Shown one piece after another: positions 1 through 6,540 of a stretch of 12,116 nucleotides of DNA. Source of the stretch: an uncultured Flavobacterium sp. (GTDB lineage: Bacteria; Bacteroidota; Bacteroidia; Flavobacteriales; Flavobacteriaceae); the NCBI GenBank assembly GCA_946480635.1, contig CAMLKV010000028.1, forward strand, positions 1-12,116, given 5' to 3'. Made by a program: the position numbers and the translations under genes. The notes beneath the pieces are model-generated. The model did not search any database. It saw only the letters and a list, made by a program, of their open reading frames with translations, and was not told the DNA's origin. The stretch's first letter is position 1, and each line of letters begins with the position of its first letter.

Positions 1-156
1 CTTTTCATTTTTAGGAATTATCCTCGTAATATCCTCTTCAAATTTAATTTTTGAAGCTAAAAAACCAAAAATAAACAAAACCGAAGTAGCAATTGACACT
101 GCCAACCATTTGTTTTGCTCTACAAACTGATGAATTTTGATAAAAAAACGATGCAT
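1..156 (-). CDS. MMPL/RND-family exporter, N-terminal fragment (cut by window edge)
   Basis: Only the first 52 codons are present. They begin with ATG at 156-154, directly after the TAA of the glycosyltransferase gene (zero spacing), and stay open to base 1. The protein starts MHRFFIKIHQFVEQNKW, followed by a hydrophobic segment at about residues 18-34 and then SKIKFEEDITRIIPKNEK. A short cytoplasmic start, one membrane helix and then a 'KFEEDI..IIP' periplasmic start is what I know from MMPL-type RND exporters in flexirubin and aryl-polyene loci. There they are thought to move the pigment or its lipid precursor across the inner membrane. The family call rests on the N-terminus and context only; a different multi-pass membrane protein cannot be excluded. 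It was too short to stand out as an open frame on its own, but the start and context support a real gene. Confidence 0.7.
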   Translation of the reverse strand, partial: MHRFFIKIHQFVEQNKWLAVSIATSVLFIFGFLASKIKFEEDITRIIPKNEK

Positions 157-1335
157 TTACTCTTTTGATTTTTTGGAAAGCGAAAGTACTAAATAACTTC
201 CAACCCCAAAAATAAATGCCATAACAGTTGCTAAAATAAAACTTCCAATAAGGTATTGAACAATGTTGGTTTTGATATGATTAAACGTAATAGCATGACC
301 GAAGGTGAATTTTGCTTTATCTTCTACAAAAAGTCCACCTACCTTTAAGGAACCATAAATTATAAATGGAATCATTGGAGGAATACTTATGTTTGAAAAA
401 GTAAAAGCCAATGCTTTATTCCAGCGCAAAAGAACCGCAACGGAAATTACAATTGCAGTTTGAAATCCCCAAAAAGGAGCAATACCACAAAAAACTCCTA
501 AGGCTATAGAAAGTGCTTTCTTTAAATTAGAATCTGAACTTACAAGTACATCATCTTTTAAAAAATCCTTAAAACTTTTTTTTTTGAAACTTCTAAAGAA
601 GTCTCTTGGTTTAATGTATAAAAATAACAAAAGAACCAAAACAGTATTTAAAATACTGATTCGGGTAAAATCACGAAATGGTCTAAAGTGCGAAACTCTT
701 TCTGAAGGATCATACAAAACTTTGATGGGAACATTTTTTACAGAAACACCATTCCAAGCTGTACGTACAATAATCTCAATCTCGAATTCAAATTTTTTTG
801 TAAAAAACTTGTTAGGAATAGCATGTAAAGGATAAAGTCGGTATCCAGATTGGGTATCATTTAACTCAATACCTGTTTCGAACCAAAACCAAAAGTTTGA
901 GAATTTATTACCAAAACTACTTTTTTTAGGAACACTTTCGTGAGCCATATTTCGACTTCCGATTAGTAAAACATCCTTGCCTTCTTCCTCAAGAGCATCA
1001 AGAAAAATAGAAATATCATCTGGAAAATGCTGACCATCAGAATCTATAGTAATAGCATAATCAAACCCCAATGATTTTGCTTTTCTAAAACCTTTCTTTA
1101 AAGCATTGCCCTTACCTTGGTTTTTAGCAACAGTAATTAAGGTTATTGTTTTATAATCATCTAGAATTTGAGGAGTAGTATCTGTAGAACCGTCGTTTAC
1201 AACAATTACATTGCTAGTTAGTTTTAAAACTCCGTCTAAAACTCGCTGTAATGTTTTGTGATTATTGTAGGTAGGGATAATAACACAAACATTCATTTTC
1301 ATCATTCTTTCTGAAACAGATAATGCAGAACTCAT
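157..1335 (-). CDS. GT2 glycosyltransferase fused to a C-terminal DUF2062 membrane domain
   Basis: Residues about 14-225 are a family 2 glycosyltransferase. They show the VIIPTYNN start of the nucleotide-binding fold, DGSTD at 48-52, the metal/nucleotide-binding DSDGQH at 98-103 and SGYRLYP at 163-169. A hydrophobic segment (about 229-241) leads to a second domain at about 265-390 with APFWGFQTA and two or more membrane helices, typical of DUF2062. Such fusions are known from flexirubin/aryl-polyene loci. Which sugar and which acceptor is not visible. The longest frame starts at 1335 (MSSALSVSE...). ATGs at 1305, 1302 and 1296 lie much closer to the conserved MNVCVIIPTYNN, and an AGAAAG stretch precedes 1305/1302, so the real start may be there. 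The gene lies 3 bp after the preceding gene and abuts the exporter gene. It probably acts at the cytoplasmic face of the inner membrane. Confidence 0.88.
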   Translation of the reverse strand: MSSALSVSERMMKMNVCVIIPTYNNHKTLQRVLDGVLKLTSNVIVVNDGSTDTTPQILDDYKTITLITVAKNQGKGNALKKGFRKAKSLGFDYAITIDSDGQHFPDDISIFLDALEEEGKDVLLIGSRNMAHESVPKKSSFGNKFSNFWFWFETGIELNDTQSGYRLYPLHAIPNKFFTKKFEFEIEIIVRTAWNGVSVKNVPIKVLYDPSERVSHFRPFRDFTRISILNTVLVLLLFLYIKPRDFFRSFKKKSFKDFLKDDVLVSSDSNLKKALSIALGVFCGIAPFWGFQTAIVISVAVLLRWNKALAFTFSNISIPPMIPFIIYGSLKVGGLFVEDKAKFTFGHAITFNHIKTNIVQYLIGSFILATVMAFIFGVGSYLVLSLSKKSKE

Positions 1336-1338
1336 GTG

Positions 1339-1818
1339 TTATTTTATTTTTTGCTTTTCGACTTCGGTAAAAACTTTAGATTGATTGATATAGATTTCGA
1401 TGTATTCTTTTAATTCCTTTGATTGTTTATCAAACAAACTCAGAATCATCTTTTTATCTTCATCAATATTAGCTTTATATTTTAAAAACTTAGGTGTGTT
1501 TTCTTGAATGCTTAATCTAATTAGTCTTATTTCAGCGTTACTTGGTTCTTGCTTTACGCAATTTTCGATAGTAGTAACTCCTTCAATAAACAATTCTTTT
1601 TTATCTTTTTTATCAGGAGCATATTTAGATTTCAAAGCCAATGCTGCTCCTTTATAAGCAATCATTGTTTTATTTTCTTTATTATACTTAGCAAGCAAAT
1701 TATAGAATTTCTCGGCATTTTGTTTGCTCTTTGAAGCCGCATAATATTGTTCTCTAACATCGGTAGGATTTTGGATGAAAGAAAGAAAAATAAACAATAT
1801 TATTACTAAAGACTTCAC
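1339..1818 (-). CDS. Small secreted or periplasmic protein of unknown function, GTG start
   Basis: I do not recognise a named family. The 159-residue product starts with a hydrophobic stretch (about residues 3-15, LVIILFIFLSFIQ) that looks like a signal peptide or anchor. The rest is lysine/glutamate-rich and apparently helical. Segments such as 'AYKGAALALKSKYAPDKKDK' and 'EPSNAEIRLIRLSIQENTP' are reminiscent of TPR-like helical repeats, but no clean TPR consensus is seen. The start is GTG at 1818-1816, one base after the TAA of the dehydratase gene; no in-frame ATG gives a sensible alternative, the next one being about 50 codons inside. The gene ends 3 bp before the glycosyltransferase frame. 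The position, tightly packed between dehydratase and glycosyltransferase genes, suggests a helper in pigment tailoring or transport in the periplasm. That is inference only. Confidence 0.75.
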   Translation of the reverse strand: MKSLVIILFIFLSFIQNPTDVREQYYAASKSKQNAEKFYNLLAKYNKENKTMIAYKGAALALKSKYAPDKKDKKELFIEGVTTIENCVKQEPSNAEIRLIRLSIQENTPKFLKYKANIDEDKKMILSLFDKQSKELKEYIEIYINQSKVFTEVEKQKIK

Positions 1819-1819
1819 T

Positions 1820-2191
1820 TTATGCTTTTGTATAAGTATTCGTTAGTTTAAGAGCAACAGTATCTTCAAACTTTGTAGTGTTTTTCACTTTAACTTCTGA
1901 TGATAAATCACCTGAAATTTCAAGTTCTAAATCCAATTTTGGATTATTATCAGGGTTGATGAGCGCCATGAATTTTACATTCGAAGAGCTTTTCATAAAC
2001 AAAGAACTACCCAGAATTTCCTGAGTAAGTTCTTTGATAATTTGCATCATACAAACACCTGGTGTTACAGGATTTCCTGGAAAATGCCCTTTAAAAATGT
2101 CATGCTCTCTATTAAGTAAAACAACTGCGTTGTATTTACCTTCAGCAACATTTTCTAATTTCTCGACAGTATAAAAATCTTTTAGTAACAT
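1820..2191 (-). CDS. FabZ-like 3-hydroxyacyl-ACP dehydratase (hotdog fold), altered catalytic site
   Basis: The 123-residue protein has the FabZ signature at residues 35-47 (GHFPGNPVTPGVC), preceded by NREHDIFK. This supports a role in dehydrating beta-hydroxyacyl-ACP intermediates during polyene chain building. His36 matches the catalytic histidine of FabZ. In E. coli FabZ the catalytic glutamate follows 14 residues later (GHFPGKPIFPGVLILEA); here that position is Gln50 (PGVCMMQ), so the acidic partner appears replaced. Glu54 lies one turn further and might or might not compensate. The protein is shorter than classical FabZ (about 150 residues). The ATG start at 2191 is clear, and 15 bp separate it from the upstream beta-barrel gene. 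Alternatively it may be a non-catalytic partner in a dehydratase heterodimer. Confidence 0.87.
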   Translation of the reverse strand: MLLKDFYTVEKLENVAEGKYNAVVLLNREHDIFKGHFPGNPVTPGVCMMQIIKELTQEILGSSLFMKSSSNVKFMALINPDNNPKLDLELEISGDLSSEVKVKNTTKFEDTVALKLTNTYTKA

Positions 2192-2206
2192 TTTCTATTT
2201 GTATTA

Positions 2207-2821
2207 TTAATTTTTAAATGAATATAACAATCCAATTTGAAAAACCATATTCGGTTTAGTATCAGGACTAGACTTGAAGTCATCATAAGCATTTAGGAAT
2301 CCTTTTTTCGCTCTAGCCTCAAAAGATAATCCTTTCCAAATATTTATTCCAACCCCACCTGTGAAGCCGAAATCGATATCATCTCCTTTACCAGCTGATC
2401 TTTTTCCTGCTACATTTTCTGGAGAGACTTCAATCTTGCTTCCAACAATAAATTCTGCATATGGTCCAAGTGTAACAAAAAATTTTCCAAATTTTATTTT
2501 ATTAATTGTACCAAAAGACAAATAATCCAAAGTGAGATTTACATCTGTAGGATATACGTATCCATAATCAAAATTAAAAACTGCTACAGTACCCTTACCT
2601 CCTTGTCTAGAATAACCAATCTCTGGCTGAAGAGAATAATGTTTGGCTAAACTTAACTCATTAACGAAGCTAATGAAAAAATCCGTTTTATAATCTAACT
2701 CTGAATTCTCAATTTTTGCAAAATTAAGACCTGTTCTTATTTCTGGCTTATAAATAGATTGTGCATTAATATGCATAATACCTAAAAACAAACCAAATAG
2801 TATGATAATACTTTTTTTCAC
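2207..2821 (-). CDS. Outer-membrane beta-barrel protein (PorT / OMP_b-brl_2-like), second of a tandem pair, GTG start
   Basis: The 204-residue product begins with a signal peptide, (V)KKSIIILFGLFLGIMHINAQ, with cleavage expected after NAQ. It is followed by the 'YKPEIRTGLNFAKIE' start and alternating aromatic/polar strands typical of small Bacteroidota 'porin family' barrels. The product ends YSFKN rather than with a strict terminal Phe. The open frame extends upstream to 2962, but the signal peptide places the start at GTG 2821-2819. The extra upstream 47 codons overlap the preceding gene in another frame and are not credible. A gap of 16 bp separates the two paralogues. It shares LQPEI(G/N)YSRQG, LGP and (F/I)EAR(A/I)KKG with its neighbour. 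Specific function is unknown; the operon position suggests a part in placing or anchoring the pigment in the outer membrane. Confidence 0.8.
   Translation of the reverse strand: MKKSIIILFGLFLGIMHINAQSIYKPEIRTGLNFAKIENSELDYKTDFFISFVNELSLAKHYSLQPEIGYSRQGGKGTVAVFNFDYGYVYPTDVNLTLDYLSFGTINKIKFGKFFVTLGPYAEFIVGSKIEVSPENVAGKRSAGKGDDIDFGFTGGVGINIWKGLSFEARAKKGFLNAYDDFKSSPDTKPNMVFQIGLLYSFKN
2599..2632 (-). repeat. Copy 2 of a 34-bp direct repeat shared by the tandem beta-barrel genes
   Basis: The 34 bases from 2599 match 3212-3245 except for three adjacent bases. They encode the LQPEI-(G/N)-YSRQG strand of each barrel. Identity this high inside otherwise diverged paralogues is a remnant of tandem duplication, or of strong constraint or local gene conversion. 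Confidence 0.7.
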
Positions 2822-2837
2822 CTTAAAAAAAATCTTA

Positions 2838-3449
2838 TTAGAATGTATAAGTAATACCTGTTTGGAAAACAACATTTGTAGAATCCCAATCACCAGTATC
2901 ATTAACAGGAATAATTCCTTTTTTAATTCTAGCTTCAATACCGAAATTTTTTGTGATATCAAATCCAGCTCCTAAAAAGAAAGCAAAATCGATAGCCGTT
3001 AAATCATCATTGTAATAATAATAATTATCATATTCATTATATGTTGTCCCTAACTTTTTACCAGCATCTTTAACTTTGATATCAACTGTAGGTCCTAAAT
3101 GAATATTAAACTTATCAAACTTGAATTTATTAGCAACACCAATAGACAAATATGACACTTTAATCTCAGAATTATAGCGTCTATTATCTGTGTCAATGTA
3201 CTCATATTTAGCTCCTTGTCTAGAATAATTTATCTCTGGCTGAAGTGTGTACACTTTTGACAAATTTAAAGCACCAAAAGCACCAACATAAAAATCAGTT
3301 CTTGTACTGTATTTTTCGTTTGGATTGTCAGTTTGAGTTAAGTGAGAAAAGTTAGCTCCTCCTCTAATTCCGGGTCTAAATTTAGACTGTGCATTAACTT
3401 GAGTAAATCCTAAAAAGCATAAAAATGCTGCAACAATTATCTTTTTCAT
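2838..3449 (-). CDS. Outer-membrane beta-barrel protein (PorT / OMP_b-brl_2-like), first of a tandem pair
   Basis: The 203-residue product has a clear signal peptide (MKKIIVAAFLCFLGFTQVNAQ, cleavage after NAQ). It continues with FRPGIRGGANFSHL and a series of amphipathic strands, and ends VVFQTGITYTF with a C-terminal Phe, the usual outer-membrane insertion signal. A tyrosine/asparagine/aspartate-rich stretch near residues 136-149 (NEYDNYYYYNDD) is probably an exposed loop. It is a close relative of the next gene downstream in order, length and motifs. ATG at 3449; 13 bp separate it from the lipoprotein gene. It is a barrel of the small 'porin family' type, with no evidence for a pore. Its presence within a pigment operon is unusual, and its ligand and role are unknown. 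Confidence 0.85.
   Translation of the reverse strand: MKKIIVAAFLCFLGFTQVNAQSKFRPGIRGGANFSHLTQTDNPNEKYSTRTDFYVGAFGALNLSKVYTLQPEINYSRQGAKYEYIDTDNRRYNSEIKVSYLSIGVANKFKFDKFNIHLGPTVDIKVKDAGKKLGTTYNEYDNYYYYNDDLTAIDFAFFLGAGFDITKNFGIEARIKKGIIPVNDTGDWDSTNVVFQTGITYTF
3212..3245 (-). repeat. Copy 1 of a 34-bp direct repeat shared by the tandem beta-barrel genes
   Basis: Partner of 2599-2632, with 31 of 34 bases the same by eye; the three differing bases change the residue between LQPEI and YSRQG from Gly to Asn. Confidence 0.7.
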
Positions 3450-3462
3450 TCGAAATTCTAGG

Positions 3463-4083
3463 TTAATTAGTGATTTGATTTAATTCAATTTTTAATTTTA
3501 TATTCTTGTGATTAATTCTAATAACTTCGGCAAAAGTAGTGTTTTTTGATTCAAATTCGAAAACTACCTTTTCTTTATACTTTGATGTACTTATTAACTT
3601 GGTTAATTTATCATCAATCTTGCTTGCAAAAAAATAAATAAACCTTTTATCATTTTTTGACTTATACACATTAGATAATGAATTCTCATAAGCTTGATTA
3701 ATTTGATGATTCACTTTAAGCAATAACCTAAAATCCTCTTCAAGTGTATTTAAAATTATTTTTCTGTCTAACTGTTCAATGATATAGTTTACTTTAAAAT
3801 CCTTATCTGACAATTCAAAATCCATCAATTTATTTCCAAATTCTGTCGTAAAAACTACTCTATGTATTGAATCGGAAATCTTTTTGGCAACAAAAATTCC
3901 GCCAAGTTTATTACCATAAACCTCAATTTGAGCTTTATACACATAATCTATTTCTGGATTATCAAAATAAGGATTTTTAAACTCCTTTATAGAAGTTTGT
4001 TTTATAGTAGTATCCTGAACTTGATATGGCTTACATGATACCAATTGAAATAAAAGAGCACTAATTAGTAAAAGCCGAATCAT
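3463..4083 (-). CDS. Putative lipoprotein of unknown function
   Basis: The 206-residue product begins with a short positively charged and hydrophobic stretch and the lipobox LVSC (Cys17, MIRLLLISALLFQLVSC), so it is probably lipidated and carried to the outer membrane. The mature part is polar, with many strand-like alternating stretches (IEVYGNKLGGIFVAKKIS, HRVVFTTEFGNKLMDFELS). I do not recognise the family. It follows a LolA-like gene whose end it overlaps by 23 bp (4061-4083), so the two are translationally coupled and probably act together. The ATG at 4083 is the only start that keeps the lipobox. A link to pigment transfer is inferred from context only. Confidence 0.75.
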   Translation of the reverse strand: MIRLLLISALLFQLVSCKPYQVQDTTIKQTSIKEFKNPYFDNPEIDYVYKAQIEVYGNKLGGIFVAKKISDSIHRVVFTTEFGNKLMDFELSDKDFKVNYIIEQLDRKIILNTLEEDFRLLLKVNHQINQAYENSLSNVYKSKNDKRFIYFFASKIDDKLTKLISTSKYKEKVVFEFESKNTTFAEVIRINHKNIKLKIELNQITN

Positions 4084-4687
4084 CTATCTTAGCATTAACT
4101 TGCTTGTTTTTAAATACAATTTTCGTGTAATCTCCAGAAGGCTCTATAAGTTTAACCTGAGAAACGGTTGATTCATTTTCAGGAAAAAACAAATTTACTT
4201 CCTTAATATATTTTTTTATTGTCGAAGTTTTAGGAAATAGCTTCGCAATATTATAATCTTTAGTTTTATAATAAAATATCGTGAACTCGTTATCATCAAA
4301 CATATTGCCGCTAACACTCCCTACTATAAGTTTGTTTATTTTTTCAAACATTTTACTTTTAGCATCAACAGTACTTTTGTTTCCTTGATCGTTTATATAG
4401 ATTTTATTGTTTTTAAACACAATACTATATTGATATGGTTTTGTGTACTGCCAATTAAGCAAGTTTGGAGCTTTAAAAGCCATTTTTCCTGAAGTTTCAA
4501 TATCCTTAGATAAAAAATCCATGTGTTTGTATTGCACAAAATCGGTTTTAAGGCTTTTGATGTTCTTTGTTTCTTTAGTTACTTCGTTTTTGAAAGCAGT
4601 AATTTCAGAATTAGTCATTTTCTGCTCTTGGGCAAAGCCAATTAAAACAAAAAATGAAAATATAGTTGTAAAAATTTTAATTTTCAT
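4061..4687 (-). CDS. LolA-like outer-membrane lipoprotein carrier protein
   Basis: The 208-residue product has a signal peptide (MKIKIFTTIFSFFVLIGFAQ) and a LolA-type body. It shows NIKSLKTDFVQYKHM near the start, then the hallmark SGKMAFKAPNLLNWQYTKPY at about 66-85, then NKIYIND. LolA carries lipoproteins or other lipids in a hydrophobic groove across the periplasm. LolA homologues inside flexirubin/aryl-polyene loci are thought to ferry the hydrophobic pigment or its lipid conjugate rather than act as the housekeeping carrier. The start at ATG 4687 overlaps the end of the deacetylase gene by 11 bp. The following lipoprotein gene overlaps by 23 bp. Whether it moves pigment or the adjacent lipoprotein cannot be told from sequence. 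Confidence 0.88.
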   Translation of the reverse strand: MKIKIFTTIFSFFVLIGFAQEQKMTNSEITAFKNEVTKETKNIKSLKTDFVQYKHMDFLSKDIETSGKMAFKAPNLLNWQYTKPYQYSIVFKNNKIYINDQGNKSTVDAKSKMFEKINKLIVGSVSGNMFDDNEFTIFYYKTKDYNIAKLFPKTSTIKKYIKEVNLFFPENESTVSQVKLIEPSGDYTKIVFKNKQVNAKIDDSAFTN

Positions 4688-5441
4688 AAGCTGAAATATT
4701 CAGTAATTTATCTACAGTTGTCATTTCATAATTCTCCGACTGCAAAAATAGCAATAACTGTTCCAATACATTCACAGTTTTTAAAGAAGTGTCATGCAGC
4801 AATATAATTCCACCAGGCTTAACTCTTTTTTTAATACGATCTAAAATCTGTGATTCATCATCAATAACCGTATCTAAAGATCTTATATTCCAACCAATTA
4901 CATGATGTTTTGTTCTTGAAATAGCTTTAGCAACATTAGGATTTGTTACTCCAAAAGGCGGGCGAAAAAAAAGTGGTTTTTTAAAAATTTTATTTTTCAA
5001 CAAAACATCTGTTTGCGTAATTTCTTGTTGCACTTGTGAAGTTGAAAAGAATCCAAAAGACTTTGAGTGTGAATATGTATGATTTCCTACTATATGGCCT
5101 TCATTAACAATTCGTTGTAAAATATCGGGATGTTTTTCTATTTGAGTTCCAATACAAAAAAAAGTTGCTTTAGCATTGTATTTAAACAACAAATCCAAAA
5201 CCTTTTCGGTCATTTCATGTGGTCCATCATCAAAAGTAAGAGCAACCTTTAAATCCTTCTCTTTCGGATTATTTGAATAAGCATTTAGAAAATAATTCAA
5301 ACGGATATCAAAAGAACCCCAAATTGTAAGTCCTGTAAAACCGAAAAAAAGCAAAAAATACCACCACCAATCTATCTTTATGACAATAAACAATGCCAGA
5401 AGACACAATGATAGAAGAATAATGTATTTATGCTTTGACAT
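4677..5441 (-). CDS. Membrane-anchored polysaccharide deacetylase (NodB homology domain, CE4)
   Basis: The N-terminus carries two hydrophobic segments (about residues 6-22 and 26-42), then a complete NodB domain at about 65-245. It shows TFDDGP at 69-74 (Asp71/Asp72), ATFFCIG at 92-98, the metal-binding HTYSH at 121-125, RPPFG at 160-164 and LLHD at 214-217. All the usual metal and catalytic positions appear present, so an active CE4 deacetylase acting on an N- or O-acetylated substrate is likely. The substrate is unknown. It overlaps the preceding ketosynthase-like gene by 14 bp (5428-5441) and the LolA gene by 11 bp, so it is well embedded in the operon. In the pigment locus it may modify a glycan or glycolipid linked to the pigment (inference). 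Confidence 0.9.
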   Translation of the reverse strand: MSKHKYIILLSLCLLALFIVIKIDWWWYFLLFFGFTGLTIWGSFDIRLNYFLNAYSNNPKEKDLKVALTFDDGPHEMTEKVLDLLFKYNAKATFFCIGTQIEKHPDILQRIVNEGHIVGNHTYSHSKSFGFFSTSQVQQEITQTDVLLKNKIFKKPLFFRPPFGVTNPNVAKAISRTKHHVIGWNIRSLDTVIDDESQILDRIKKRVKPGGIILLHDTSLKTVNVLEQLLLFLQSENYEMTTVDKLLNISAYEN

Positions 5442-6495
5442 TTTTAAGCAGAATTAAACTATGGTCCTTGCCTTGGTATTGATTGTACAGTAAAACAGTC
5501 TTGTAAGCTTCTTTTTTCAAACCATTCATTTGAACGACACCAGGAATTTCTTGATTTTTCATGATATTAGCAGCTATCCACAATCCAAAACCAGAAGCTG
5601 TATTATATTCCCCACTTAAATGCTTATAAAACACTTGAGGCGTTTCATTAAACAAAGTTGTTGAAATTTGATAATAATTATTGTCTTCAACATCTCCATT
5701 GTTTCCTAAAACCACAGCATCAATATCAGAAACGGTCAAATTATTGGATTGCAAAAATTCATTCACAAAGGAGTTTACTTGCTCAGGTTGCAATACATTT
5801 CTCAAACTCAAATCTTCAATTTTGGCATAAGAAGTTTCATTTGCTGCATTTGCCAGAGCAAAGAAAGTAGCACCTTCACCAAACACAACTCCTTTAGACT
5901 TAGAGTTTATAACTGTGTAAGGTTTATCGTTTTCATCCTTTATAACTTGAGTTAATTTAAATAACTCTATTGTATGTTGTGCTGTTTCATCAATCCCTCC
6001 AACCAAAACATTATCAAGCTCTTCATTGTCTAACTGCATCTTAGCATCTAACAAAGCAGTTTCCATTGAAACAGCACCATTCACATAAGTGAAATTGTAA
6101 TTTTTACATTGTAATCCAAGAGCAATTTGAGCACCTACAGTATTGTGAGTAGATTGAATAAAAGACGTTGGCGTTAAAAATTGCTCATCATTATCCAAAA
6201 TAGCTTTTAGGAATTTTTCAGAATCTTCAACGCAACCCATACCTGTACCAGTAATGATAGCTCCTGGTTGTTCGATTCCTGCCTCTTCCAAAGCTTTAGT
6301 AGAAGCATAAATTCCCATTTTAACTCCTTTGGCCATACGACGTATCATCGCAGGAGGAATCATTTCTTTATAAGAGGGTTGTTGTGCATACAGCACATTT
6401 TCTGTTTCATTAACCGATACTTCACTCAAAAACTCCGAATCAAAAGTTTTTTGAGCCGATACGATTCCCATTCCGTTGATATAACAACCTTTCAT
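5428..6495 (-). CDS. Ketosynthase-like chain-length-factor (KS-beta) homologue without catalytic residues
   Basis: The 355-residue protein is a beta-ketoacyl synthase homologue (YINGMGIVSA start, TGTGMGC, VLVGGIDE, GVVFGEGA) but lacks every catalytic residue. Aligned back from the VGG motif, the active-site Cys position is Ala141 (NGAVSMETA in place of TACSSAANA). The first histidine motif HGTAT is replaced by a GNNGD stretch at 264-268. The second, GHT, is replaced by SGEYNTASG, with Glu296 where His belongs. This is what a non-catalytic partner or chain-length factor looks like; such KS/CLF pairs are known in aryl-polyene and aromatic polyketide systems. The intact ketosynthase gene lies immediately upstream (45 bp gap) and is the natural partner. 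ATG at 6495 matches the usual family start; the protein is shorter than full ketosynthases (about 400). Confidence 0.88.
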   Translation of the reverse strand: MKGCYINGMGIVSAQKTFDSEFLSEVSVNETENVLYAQQPSYKEMIPPAMIRRMAKGVKMGIYASTKALEEAGIEQPGAIITGTGMGCVEDSEKFLKAILDNDEQFLTPTSFIQSTHNTVGAQIALGLQCKNYNFTYVNGAVSMETALLDAKMQLDNEELDNVLVGGIDETAQHTIELFKLTQVIKDENDKPYTVINSKSKGVVFGEGATFFALANAANETSYAKIEDLSLRNVLQPEQVNSFVNEFLQSNNLTVSDIDAVVLGNNGDVEDNNYYQISTTLFNETPQVFYKHLSGEYNTASGFGLWIAANIMKNQEIPGVVQMNGLKKEAYKTVLLYNQYQGKDHSLILLKNVKA

Positions 6496-6518
6496 CTCTT
6501 ATTTTTTAAGCTATTTGT

Positions 6519-6532
6519 ACAGCTAAAGCTGT
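6519..6532. other. Small inverted repeat between KS and chain-length-factor genes
   Basis: ACAGC-TAAA-GCTGT gives a 5-bp stem with a 4-base loop in the only sizeable gap (6496-6540) in this part of the operon. There is no following U-run in the transcript direction, so it is not a convincing terminator. It could be a minor RNA structure affecting expression of the next gene, or chance. Confidence 0.25.
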
Positions 6533-6540
6533 GATATTAA

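Noticed and set aside
2822..2962. Upstream extension of the second beta-barrel gene (47 extra codons) before its GTG
   Set aside because: It lies in another frame inside the preceding gene and puts the signal peptide in the middle of the protein; the GTG at 2821 gives a normal signal peptide start.
5658..5955. Plus-strand open frames inside the ketosynthase-like gene and similar plus-strand frames elsewhere
   Set aside because: They lie antisense to well-supported genes, show no family motif, and look like chance frames in AT-rich sequence.
6519..6532. Rho-independent terminator
   Set aside because: The stem is only 5 bp, there is no U-run in the transcript direction, and the operon continues directly.
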